A stretch of DNA of 64,000 nucleotides from Halictus rubicundus (taxonomy: Eukaryota; Arthropoda; Insecta; Hymenoptera; Halictidae), in assembly GCF_050948215.1 (NCBI RefSeq), contig NW_027488701.1, forward strand, positions 124,001 to 188,000. The letters are read 5' to 3'. Made by a program: the position numbers and the translations under genes. Shown here in pieces: positions 40,968 to 50,109 of this stretch; position 1 is the stretch's first letter, and the number at the start of each line of letters is the position of its first letter. The notes under the pieces are model-generated. The model was not told the DNA's origin. It worked only from the letters and a program-made list of their open reading frames with translations, and ran no database searches.

Positions 40968-41448
40968 GATGTGCCATTTTGGTGGAGGCACACTTATGGT
41001 GTGGGGTGCATTCTCCAGCAGTGGCAAGTTCAGTTTAGCTTTTTCAACTGCACGAATGAATATTGTGGAGTATATTGGAATACTTCAAAATCATGTAATG
41101 CCGTTTATTCATCCAAACGGTCATGATTCATGGACTTATCGATAAGATAATGCTCCAATTCACAAAAGTCGACAAACTACAGCATGGTTTGAAACGTTTG
41201 ATATCAATGTATTGAAATGGCCTGCATGCTTCCCAAATCAAAAACCAATCCTAAATCTGTGGGGTATCATGGTACGGCATGTTTATAAAAATAATCAACA
41301 ATTTTCAAACATTTTGGAGCTAAAAACAGCTGTTGTTGAAGCGTGGAATGATATTACTGAAGAAACTTTGAAAAAACTAGTTAACAGTATGAACAATCAT
41401 GTTTTTGAGTTAATACATAAAAAAGGAGGGTGGACATATTGTTACTGA
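40968..41448 (+). pseudogene. Tc3-like transposase remnant
   Basis: The reading FGGGTLMVWGAFSSSGKF, then DNAPIHKSRQT, WPACFPNQKPILNLWG and FELIHKKGGWTYCY matches the C-terminal half of a Tc1/Tc3 transposase. A TAA stands just before DNAPIH, and the catalytic Glu of the usual PIENLWG is Leu here. The upstream half is not found left of the inserted Tc1 element. It is dead, and older than the Tc1 insertion. Confidence 0.8.
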
Positions 41449-42474
41449 CGACTGACGAAAAGAGTCGTATTTTCTGAGAGCACGTGGCTGGTGCACACCG
41501 CGACAGAGATTTATGTAAAAGACTAGAAAACCGAGCGTACCTGTGTCGCGCGAAAGACTTTGCTCTTTCCGTGGGCGGTGTTTTATTTTCCGAGAAACTG
41601 TTTCCCTTGATACTTGTGGATGGAAAAAATTGTGTTATGTGTACTATCAAAAGTGAGAATACTTCACCTCGCCTGTGACAAAATGTGGAAAATACAAAGC
41701 AGATACTGTTGTTTAACGTTTCTACGTACAAACAGATTTATATTATTTATTAATTGCATAATCGAAGCAGCCAAGCGATGGGGGGGGGGGGGGAGAAATC
41801 ACAGCGGGCAGAATTATAATAAATCAGCATACGGGATGGATATAACGATTTTTGATATTTCGCGGTCGGTTAAATTAAATTAAATAATTCGCGGCTAAAA
41901 CTTGTTGCTCTGACGCAATAGCGAAGAGAAGCGAGGGTGGTGACGACACGAACGTGAAAGCTACCAGCAAAACCGGGGGTAATGTAGAACAGAAAATGAG
42001 GAAGAGACGAAGATAAAATTCCATCGTGAGGATAACTAGCTCTCGAGCTTCGCTGTCGGTTTCTACGTGCAATATTGCTTTTCATTAGAAGTGACAAAAA
42101 AATGTGACCGTGACCCTACGTGACATTAAATCTTAAACACGGTACCCTTTCATTTTCAAGGTATATAAACCCGTTCATTTTCATTCTTTTTGGTGCAGTA
42201 GCGGTTCAGTAATCGTGCAGTCATGTCGCGTTACACGCATAAGAGTCAATTCTAGTGAGATCGGGTTAAAGTCCCTTTCGAATCAAAACGTAACCTTATA
42301 GATTGCGTTAGTTCGGTATATATTCTATTTGGCATTCAACAATCGCTCTCTGACCCCGCATTGCCAGTGCGTCAAAACCGTGCGTCGTAGGTAACAATTT
42401 CTCCAATTTTACACTTACTACATTCATTCGCGACACAAACAACAACACTTGTAATTATTTCAATTCAGAATATA
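41449..42474. other. Intergenic sequence with a 14-G run
   Basis: No coding or TE termini recognised; a homopolymer of G lies at 41780-41793. A TATATAA box at about 42162 precedes TCAGT initiator-like motifs, but no gene follows. Confidence 0.55.
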
Positions 42475-42640
42475 CAGGGTGAGTCACCAATGTCATTTTT
42501 TTGGAGATATCAAGGTCACCTTGACTTTTTTAAATGGAACCACCCTTTTTTAAACACCTACAATGATAGTCCCTTTCATTAGGAATTCAGTGACTATAAT
42601 TAGTCCAAGGTCATTCAAGGTCAAGGACAGAAAAAACGTA
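42475..42640 (+). repeat. One end of a mariner-type element
   Basis: CAGGGTGAGTCACCAATGTC preceded by TA is a typical insect mariner terminus, with TCAAGGTCA repeats downstream. It is cut off by the copia relic that starts near 42640; no transposase or second end. Confidence 0.55.
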
Positions 42641-42652
42641 TAAAACTAAAAT

Positions 42653-43648
42653 ATGGAAGACATAATTACCGGAAAGAACGTACCTGACTCAAGTTGGTCA
42701 GAAGCCAAAAGGCAGGAATGGGAACTTCTTGACACAAAAGTGCAAAAGGCAATAATCTTGTCGATTGATAGAAAAATGCTAATGCATCTCCTAAATTGTA
42801 AAACTTCAAGAGAGATGCTTGATAAATTAACATCGATATACGGGAAGGATACCGAACAAAAGAAGTGTGCACTGCTACAAGAATTTTTCAACTATTCTTT
42901 CGTAAAAGAGAGTGATATAGCAACACACGTGAGCACCCTTGAAAATCTGCCTTGTAGATTACATTCATTAAATCAAACGATAGATGACACAATGCTAATC
43001 ACAAAAATACTAGCCACGTTACCTGCTCAATACGTACATTTCGCTAGTGCTTGGGATTCCACGCCATTAGCAGAAAAAACGTTAAGTAATCTTATAGCTA
43101 GATTGCAACTTGAGGAAAACCGGTTAAAATTAGAGGAAACCGCGCAAGAAAATCTGACCTTCAAGTCGTCAATTAAAAAATGCTACAAATGTAATGGTCT
43201 TAATCATATAGCAAAGTATTGTAGGCAAAAATCAGCAGAACGTAATTATTTCAAAGACAGAATCGAGGAAAAACCTAAAACAAATACGGGAAATCACTCA
43301 AGAAATAATCAGAGGTGCAGTATCTGTAAAAAAACCAACCACGCTGAGAGAGATTGTTATTTTAGGAAAAATAAAACTGCAGCAACAGGTAGATATACTG
43401 ATGAAAAGGTATGTTTCTTTGTTAATAATAATATAAAAACGAATGGATGGGTAATCGACTCAGGAGCTTCAAATCATACGATTAACGATATTAATCAGCT
43501 AACAAACGTAAAAATCGTTAATAACGACATTTCTACCGCAAAAAAGTCCGTAAAAATGGAAGGTAAATGCATAGGTGAAGTCGTAACTGAGAACTGTATA
43601 TTAAAAAATGTAATATTAATTCCAGAGGGATCACTTCAAATTCCTTGA
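42653..43648 (+). pseudogene. Copia gag and protease start (truncated)
   Basis: 332 codons. The start MEDIITGKNVPDSSWS lies within the usual gag N-terminal domain (LW-DI-G region), so this Met is not the original start. UBN2/gag homology follows (LMHLLNCKTSREMLDKLTSIY, ILATLPAQYVHFASAW), then two CCHC knuckles, CYKCNGLNHIAKYC and CSICKKTNHAERDC, and the protease active site WVIDSGASNHT. The frame ends within protease at GSLQIP, about 60 residues short of the protease-integrase linker. Confidence 0.85.
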
Positions 43649-43685
43649 AGGATCACGAAGTCAGAACGGGCTGTACGTCATAGAC

Positions 43686-44780
43686 ATGAAAAAAACAAAC
43701 ACCTTGGAAAGTCTGTTGACAACAAACAGAGACACCATACAATGGCACCGAAAATTAGGACACCTCAGCTTCGCAAACATGCAAAAACTAATAAATATAA
43801 GCGAAGGTATGAATTCAATATCTAAATTCAATAATAATCCGGAAATTTGCGATATATGCATAAAGGCTAAGCAAACACGCAATCCATTTAACGGAGAGAG
43901 AGATAGAGCGTCGAAACCTTTGGAAATTATCCATACAGACGTATGTGGTCCCATAGAACCCACCACTTGGGATGGGATGAAATACTTTATAACTTTTCTC
44001 GACGACTTTACTCACTTTGCTGCCGTTTTTCCCATAAGGGGTAAACACGAGGTAACCGAAATAGTAAAATCATACTTAAAACAGTGTCAAGCAAAATGGG
44101 AGAGGAAAGTAGTAAAACTAAGGTGCGATAATGGCAGAGAATACGCCAACAAAGAATTACAGGATTGGTGCAAAAATAATGGAACAATCTTAGACTTTAC
44201 AGTACCGTATTCGCCGCAGCTAAACGGTAAAGCAGAAAGGCTGAATCGTACTATTTTAGAAAAAGCTCTATCGTTAGATTCAAAAATAAATAAAGTAATG
44301 TGGGGTGAAGCAGTTCGAACGGCAATATATCTAATAAATAGAAGTCCTACAACTACAAGCGATAAAACGCAAGCAGAAAATTGGATAAAGAAAAAACCTG
44401 ATCTTACTAATTTACAAATCTTTGGCTGTGACGCCCACGCAAAAGAACTGGGATATTTAAAGAAATTAGACGAAAGAAGTAAAAAATATACTATGGTAGG
44501 ATATTCCACCAATGGATACCGCCTATGGGACGAATATAAAAAAAGAATAATAATTGTAAGAGACGTAATATTCAATAATACCAGCGAAACTGAAGAGGAG
44601 CCAATTAACGAAAGTAAAACCTCAAGAGCAATAATTAGGACAGAACACAATGAAATTAATGATGTACTGAATACGCTAGAATATTGTCCTACTAACAAGC
44701 AACTTGCAGACTTACTAACAAAACAGCTAAGTAATGTAAAATTCGAACAATGTAAAAATAATCTAGTATGTACGATATAA
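43686..44780 (+). CDS. Copia integrase fused in frame to RNase H tail, RT deleted
   Basis: 365 codons, open. The HHCC finger runs from WHRKLGHLSFANMQKL to CDICIKAKQ. The catalytic core has HTDVCGPI, RCDNGREY and NGKAERLNRT, all three acidic residues present. The integrase C-terminal domain follows (LQIFGCDAHAKE, MVGYSTNGYRLWD). At about residue 325 the sequence passes directly to LEYCPTNKQLADLLTKQLS, the final stretch of copia RNase H. About 500 residues of RT and most of RNase H are gone without frame loss. Chance in-frame deletion is the simplest reading; retention of an integrase-only protein would be the interesting one. Confidence 0.85.
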   Translation: MKKTNTLESLLTTNRDTIQWHRKLGHLSFANMQKLINISEGMNSISKFNNNPEICDICIKAKQTRNPFNGERDRASKPLEIIHTDVCGPIEPTTWDGMKYFITFLDDFTHFAAVFPIRGKHEVTEIVKSYLKQCQAKWERKVVKLRCDNGREYANKELQDWCKNNGTILDFTVPYSPQLNGKAERLNRTILEKALSLDSKINKVMWGEAVRTAIYLINRSPTTTSDKTQAENWIKKKPDLTNLQIFGCDAHAKELGYLKKLDERSKKYTMVGYSTNGYRLWDEYKKRIIIVRDVIFNNTSETEEEPINESKTSRAIIRTEHNEINDVLNTLEYCPTNKQLADLLTKQLSNVKFEQCKNNLVCTI

Positions 44781-44876
44781 CTGTTGTTTATATAAGTATA
44801 GTTTAGGATAAGTATTGTTGTTAAAAGAAGAAAAAAGTAAACAAGTGTTTCCTCTGCAATAATCACAAGAACTTAC

Positions 44877-44889
44877 AGTTAAGAGGAAG
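44877..44889 (+). promoter_or_regulatory. Polypurine tract of the copia relic
   Basis: GTTAAGAGGAAG immediately precedes TGTTTATATATAC of the LTR. Confidence 0.6.
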
Positions 44890-45130
44890 TGTTTATATAT
44901 ACACATATATACTTGTAACTGTAAGCTATCGATAAGGTAGAAATCAATGTAATACCTGTCTAACGACATCTATACAATTATAAACATAATACTGACACGC
45001 GTCTGAACAGCGCACACGCGTTGACCTGATCAGTCGCTCTAGGACCTTCCTACTATAAACATACTTAAAAGTAAGACTACGTTGTTGTACATTCACATCC
45101 ACTGCCATATCCTTATACCTAATTATAACA
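44890..45130 (+). repeat. 3' LTR of the copia relic
   Basis: 241 bp from TGTTTATATA to ATTATAACA, placed by the purine tract and by the TGTT/AACA ends. No second copy in the window. Confidence 0.65.
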
Positions 45131-45436
45131 GAGACACGATATAACTGTTTAATACGAGTTTGCATAAAATTGCCCTAAATTGCTTGTTCGAATTTTTTGA
45201 AACTGGAACACTATCGATATTGAAAATTAATCGAATTGTTAAAGTTTCTTTGATTTCAAGAAATATACCTATTTCAGTTTGTTACAAGTTTAATAGATGC
45301 TTATTTATAGCGGACACAATATTTGATGATCGTTTAGTTTTCAACCGAGTGCGGGAATCGCACGGAATTTTGTATTCTGGAAAAATATCCTTCGAACCCT
45401 TTAATAAATTACTTGGTTGAGAATGATTGATGTTAT

Positions 45437-45660
45437 TGTTGAGGTTGAGATGTTCCGGGGTATTCGGGGAGACACTTGGTACGCGTAGTGTAAACTACAT
45501 TTATTCATAACGATATGCACTCCATAGCATAACACGAAAGGTAAACGATCGATAGCAAACACAAGACAAACATCTTCACGAGATGCGAACTTGTTTTTCC
45601 CGCCGCGCCAGCTCGTGCACGTTCGGCCGCGCTCGGCTGGGCATGCGCGTGACCCCAACA
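45437..45660 (-). repeat. Solo LTR with 5-bp target duplication
   Basis: 224 bp. The plus-strand start is TGTTGAGGTTGAG and the end is GACCCCAACA. GTTAT occurs on both sides (45432-45436, 45661-45665). An AATAAA on the minus strand suggests minus orientation. The ends TGTTGGGG and CTCAACA resemble BEL/Pao or gypsy LTRs. A lone LTR arises by recombination between the two LTRs of a former element. Confidence 0.8.
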
Positions 45661-45665
45661 GTTAT

Positions 45666-46285
45666 TTCCCAGAAATCATGTTTTTAAAAAAGTAATTGTG
45701 ACGTCACGCGACGTGTGCGTAGTTTTAAGTCATCATATTGTTTTGTATTATATTGTTCTATACTCACAGCCGCTAAGTACACAACCATTGTAACACAAAC
45801 ACGATAGAACATAAGAACAATCCGATAGTTGAGTTACCAATCCACCTTACCATCACACGCACCTTCCCGCTAAACACCTCACCCTAAACCGCGCGACGAC
45901 GATCGATAGTACGTCATCGCGTCCAGCGATCCCCACTCCGAGCGTTAATGCCTCCTACTCCACCATTCATTCATGCCCAGACTCACCCCCGCTCCACTGA
46001 CCCACTCCGAACCGAAGGAGCCGAGTGTGGCCCATAATTAATTGATTAGTTCGTTCTGTCCTGAACTCCACCGCAAGACGACGTCTCTTGAAGCTCTTCC
46101 GCCTTCCCATTCCACGTCTTATTTCAAGCTTTGCAATTTCTTTCGCGTACTATAATTAAACCATAAGTGCAAGGTGTATATATACACAGTTTCGTTATAT
46201 TAAATAATCATTATATTAACCACGTCTCGATTTAATCAAATCCCCACCATACGTCGTATCTGATTTCGCCAATTGTCATTTCCGA
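45666..46285. other. Intergenic sequence without recognised feature
   Basis: Partly C-rich (45840-46020). No coding homology, termini or RNA gene seen. Confidence 0.5.
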
Positions 46286-46287
46286 TA

Positions 46288-46445
46288 TCCGTATTAAATC
46301 TGTGTTCTCTTCCGTACGTCTGCAGCCTATCAGTGGCTCGGTACACCCTCCGAGAAAACAGATTGTTTATTGAACTGAATCTGTGTTCTTATCCGTACCC
46401 TCGTAGCCCACCAGTGGCCCGGTACGCCTTCGAGAACCAGATTTT
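46288..46445 (+). repeat. Tandem duplication upstream of the GC-rich ORF pair
   Basis: AATCTGTGTTCTCTTCCGTAC and AATCTGTGTTCTTATCCGTAC begin two units about 83 bp apart. Both contain CAGTGGC-CGGTAC and CGAGAA blocks and end with CAGATT. Confidence 0.75.
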
Positions 46446-46500
46446 TCCATTGATTTCGTAGTTGTTTTAGTTCGCGTACATTGTTCTATTGAGAAATCAC

Positions 46501-46812
46501 ATGCCTCGTCGCGCTGGCCGGAAATATCAGCTGCGGAAGCTCGCCCGTGAGTACGGCCTAGCAGCGGCAGGTCAGGACCAGTTCGTGCGGTTGCTGGGCG
46601 CGGAAGGGGCCCTGACGATCGCCCGCGTAACTAATTTTTCCGGGAAAGTGCGCGTCGTGACCGGTCAACGAGAGCAGATCCCCTGGAGGCCGCCCGCCCG
46701 GATCACGCTGGCTCCTGTCGACCGTAGCCGAGAGAGGGCCCAGTCTCAGCCCGCCGAGCACCCAGAGGAGCCTCTTCCACGGAACGACCAGCGTCCGCAA
46801 CACCGAGCTTGA
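46501..46812 (+). CDS. Unrecognised basic protein, first of a GC-rich ORF pair
   Basis: 103 codons from ATG at 46501 (MPRRAGRKYQLRKLAREYGL). The first 65 residues look like a folded, basic domain (AAGQDQFVRLLGAEGALTI, then GKVRVVTGQREQIPW); the tail is Arg/Pro/Glu-rich and disordered. The gene is much more GC-rich than its surroundings and is followed by AT-rich 3' sequence with TTTTAAT repeats. I do not recognise the family. The second frame overlaps it in the -1 frame by about 85 nt, an arrangement seen in gag-pol genes but equally possible after a frameshift mutation or with splicing. Confidence 0.4.
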   Translation: MPRRAGRKYQLRKLAREYGLAAAGQDQFVRLLGAEGALTIARVTNFSGKVRVVTGQREQIPWRPPARITLAPVDRSRERAQSQPAEHPEEPLPRNDQRPQHRA

Positions 46813-47033
46813 GCAACACGACCAGCGAGCATCGTCCGAAGGAGACTAGCCCGGTGAGAGTCAGCCGAAGGGGTTTGGTCCGCCGAGTGTCGGCCAAATA
46901 TTACGCGGGTCCGAAAGTCTCGTGTCCCGAGGCAGACACGGTTATACTCGCCGTGTGGACTCAAAAGCTGAACTATTATTATTGGCGTCCTGTCCGCGAC
47001 CTCGTGATTCGCGCGATCGACCGCGGGACGTAA
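46728..47033 (+). CDS. Unrecognised protein, second of the GC-rich ORF pair
   Basis: Open from 46728 with no ATG near the start, ending TAA at 47033. The protein-like part is RRGLVRRVSAKYYAGPKVSC, then EADTVILAVWTQKLNYYYW, RPVRDLVIRAIDRG. Its mixed hydrophobic composition and abundant aromatic residues argue against pure GC noise. It lies in the -1 frame relative to the upstream frame and so may be its continuation. No catalytic motif recognised. Confidence 0.35.
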   Translation, partial: PREGPVSARRAPRGASSTERPASATPSLSNTTSEHRPKETSPVRVSRRGLVRRVSAKYYAGPKVSCPEADTVILAVWTQKLNYYYWRPVRDLVIRAIDRGT

Positions 47034-47039
47034 AAATGT

Positions 47040-47300
47040 TTAATTTTAATTTTAATTTTAATGTCTACTTTGAATGTTATAATAAATATTAACAATAACA
47101 ATAAAATATTGCTTTATTCATTAAAATTTATTTTATTTTAATTAACATTTATGAACATCTCTAAGACGTCTAAAAGATGTCTAAAAGACGTCTTACAGTC
47201 GTACAGTTTTGTAACAAAGACGTTCTAGAGACGTTCTAGAGACGTTCGGGAGACGTTCGTAGGACTTTCAAGACGTCTTTAAGACGTCTGTGTGCTATCT
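47040..47300. repeat. TTTTAAT repeats and AGACGT-motif cluster
   Basis: 47040-47062 has three to four TTTTAAT-like units, followed by AATAAA-rich sequence. Between 47160 and 47290 the core GACGT with C or T next (AGACGTCT, AGACGTTC) occurs about eight times, often as palindromes, ending GTGTGCTATCTGGG. It could be the subterminal repeat zone of an unidentified DNA transposon that includes the ORF pair. Confidence 0.5.
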
Positions 47301-48939
47301 GGGTGGTGAGACAACAATGCGATGGAAAGAATACTTAATTAACGCGCTCGATATTGACGTTCGTTTTAGCAACATCTTTTAATCTGTTACAATTTGTTAA
47401 ACGGAAGACGTCTTCTTACGAAATGTGAGAAACATACGGTTACAGAAGCGTGAAGAATTTCTCTCTGAATAGTACGATGCATTATAATATCGAATGACTA
47501 GGTGTGCAAAATTAATTTGATTTTTCTTTTTGCACAAATGAAATCCTGATTGCCTCACACGCGCGACAATTTCAGCGAACGTCTCTGTGAATTCATTGAC
47601 GGAAAATCAAATAAAACAAATGGATAGCAAATAAAGCAATATTATTTTCAACATTCGTAACACGATCGTTATTACACAGTTTAAATAAAATAGTATTTTG
47701 AAAGAGAAGTGAAGGTTCAATGAGTGAATTGCTTTATTGTTCAAATCAAATGCTCTGAGCTTTCGCGAACGTGGATTTATCGAAATAATAAAAAATGCTT
47801 TATTCTCGAAGTATGCAAACGATTTGAAATAAAATGAATCGTTTATTGCAATAATATTTTGATCTGGCTTTAGAGCAGAGCTGCCTAGACGCACCTGTTG
47901 CTGTTCCTCAATAATCGACGCAGAAAAGACGCAGAGTGTGAGTGGGGGACAAAGGGCGAACGGTACAAGTTCTGCCACAACTTGATTTATCAACGAGTCG
48001 GGCTCGAGGAATGCTTAGAGGTGCATTATGAAATAGAAGAGTCCTTAAACAATTACCCTGAACAACTGAAAATATTTTTAGAATAGTATATTTTGTACAC
48101 TATATGGAAAACGGTAAAAATATCACGAGAAGTACTGGCTTGAGTGCAAAAAGGTGCTTCTAGGAAGATTTTAGTTAAAAGAACACCTCCACGTCAATAT
48201 ATTCAATTTCTTCGTTTTGTGTATCCTTTAGGTCAGATTTTTCCTGCAAAGAATGTGGCCACGGTCGACACATACCTAAGGCTCCCTCGTAACAAACTGT
48301 GCATACTGCGTTTTTTCAGCCACATTCTCGAGCGGTATCGTTTTCCATTCAGCCGGGATGCAAACGATTCGATCGGAGGAGTTCGAGAACTTAATGAAAT
48401 CTGTTGGGGCGAAAGATGCATACGTGCGTTGCACTGCTACCTGGTGATTCCGTTTCCACTCCCTATTCGATGATAGTGTTGTACCAGTATTACAGCGTCG
48501 TGTAATGTATAAAACTGTAACGACCAAAGACATACAATCTGTCACCGTAATATTCGGACACTGCTAAAAAGACTACTTTTTAAAAATTGGATTAAACGAC
48601 CTTAATGTTTTTAAGATATCAGAAGAATTAATGTCCTGAAGTAACACAAATTTTTTTAAAAAATTGCAATTATTTTTTTTTTTATTTTTTTTTTCGTAGA
48701 GAAAAATCTCAGTGTTACTTTTTATTATTTTTCTTTACTCGGGCCTGTCTTGAATATTTAACAACTGCATTTGGTAAATATTTGTCATGAACACGAAATT
48801 TTCATTTCTCATTGGAAAATTTCTAGACAGAGAAAATCTGGGTCGTATTTCTTCTTACTTGATCGTTCCGAGGTACTTCCTCGGATAAATAAATTCCTTG
48901 TTTTCCCAGCACGTTCTTGTGCAACTCAAGTGTTTTATT
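47301..48939. other. Intergenic AT-rich sequence without recognised feature
   Basis: Short frames only; T- and A-runs at about 48656-48700. No TE terminus or RNA gene recognised. Confidence 0.55.
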
Positions 48940-49768
48940 TTGCATCATTATTCTAGTACCATTATTCCGTGAATGCGTTTGCACAGTCTCGTCAGCGATC
49001 GTAGATTAAAAATCATTTAATCCGTCGTTTTTACACGGCATCTAGTTTTAGTATTAATGCACGAACTATTTAAACAAATCGATATTTGAGAACACTCAAA
49101 GGGTTAAATTGAACATTGAACAATATTTATCTGTACAATTTTCGTGTAGAATGAATTGTTTCCACTATTTACTTCGAGTAATGTCCTCCGTTCGACCACA
49201 GATCACAATTTCAGAAGTTTAAGAAAGAGTGGTCGGTTTATTTTGAAAAACTTTGTTGAGTAGCTAAATTGTTCACTGAAAAAACAGAACGTCTTGACAA
49301 TTTTTCTGTGGTACGAACAGTTTCCTTGAAATGGAGTCGTACACATTAGCACAGATTCCAATTTCAGGAATGCAAAAATATTAGCAGGGGATTGAAATTG
49401 CGTGTCGATCCGTCTCGATCACGATTTCTGAGTCATATGCGACGCATTACGAATTTCGCATTTACCGTGACGTGGTTCCCGCAGGTTGATTGAAATTATT
49501 CGGCGTGTCTTTCCCCGTTGCTTCGCAATTGTCAGGATTCTTTATGCGAACGCACTATTTCTTGACGCCCTATCAGTGGCCCATTCAGTCTAAGGGCATT
49601 TTTTACCATCTTATCCGGCTATACGCTTTGAATAGTTATGGACCCGACTTCATTGTTACAATGCAGATTATTATCTCCATAACTGTCGCAAAGATCAGTA
49701 CCATGACTGTCAACATTTTCGTCCCCACTACTGGGAAATCCCCCTTGATATCAGTCAAGCGGTATCCA
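48940..49768 (-). repeat. Right arm segments W' and Z' of the inverted duplication
   Basis: 48940-49105 is the reverse complement of 38962-39135, and 49090-49768 that of 36960-37602. Here W and Z are adjacent (GAACACTCAAAGGGTTAAATTG at the join). The arm is broken at 49769 by the copia element. Confidence 0.8.
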
Positions 49769-50081
49769 TGTTAAAGGATTGGTTTGAATAGAAAGAGACG
49801 CGTGGAGATGTGTAACAGAAAAAGATTGAATGGATATATTTAGAAAAAGAATTACAGTATTCGGTCTGCTTAAACCATGTCCGCACGGTTCAGTTCCTTT
49901 GCTGAGACTGACTGCCTTGGTGTCCTAGCGTTTTGACCAGTCTAGGCTTTTTACCTGCTTGTCATAAAAACCTTGTCCTTGGGTATTTCCCAAGTCCTGC
50001 CATCCTGACCATTTGGACATAGCAAAACTTTCCTTTTTGCCAGATGGCGAGTTTTCTTAAAAAGTAAGAATTACTTTAACA
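49769..50081 (-). repeat. 3' LTR of the young copia element
   Basis: 313 bp, TGTTAAAGG to TTTAACA; one difference from 54127-54439. Confidence 0.96.
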
Positions 50082-50096
50082 CCCTCCTTAAAACTC
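50082..50096 (-). promoter_or_regulatory. Polypurine tract of the young copia element
   Basis: GTTTTAAGGAGGG in coding sense directly precedes the 3' LTR. Confidence 0.75.
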
Positions 50097-50109
50097 GACA
50101 TCTTTACAA

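Larger units (their letters stand above)
42641..45130 (+). mobile_element. Ty1/copia relic, 5'-truncated and lacking RT
   Basis: No 5' LTR or gag N-terminus. It starts inside gag, continues through protease and integrase, and then jumps directly to the RNase H tail. A 3' UTR, purine tract and a single 241-bp LTR (44890-45130) follow. Gag-protease and integrase frames are separated by a short deletion with frame change near 43645. Confidence 0.85.

Noticed and set aside
41780..41793. A 14-G homopolymer considered as a G-quadruplex or functional signal
   Set aside because: A single uninterrupted run with no partner tracts; more likely a simple repeat or length-uncertain sequence.
42162..42215. 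TATATAA box followed by TCAGT initiator-like motifs
   Set aside because: Spacing is longer than usual and no coding sequence or transcript-like feature follows before the mariner end at 42475.
44087..44866. A 259-codon minus-strand frame with hydrophobic stretches resembling membrane helices
   Set aside because: Exact antisense of the copia integrase frame; hydrophobicity comes from complementing Lys/Asn codons.
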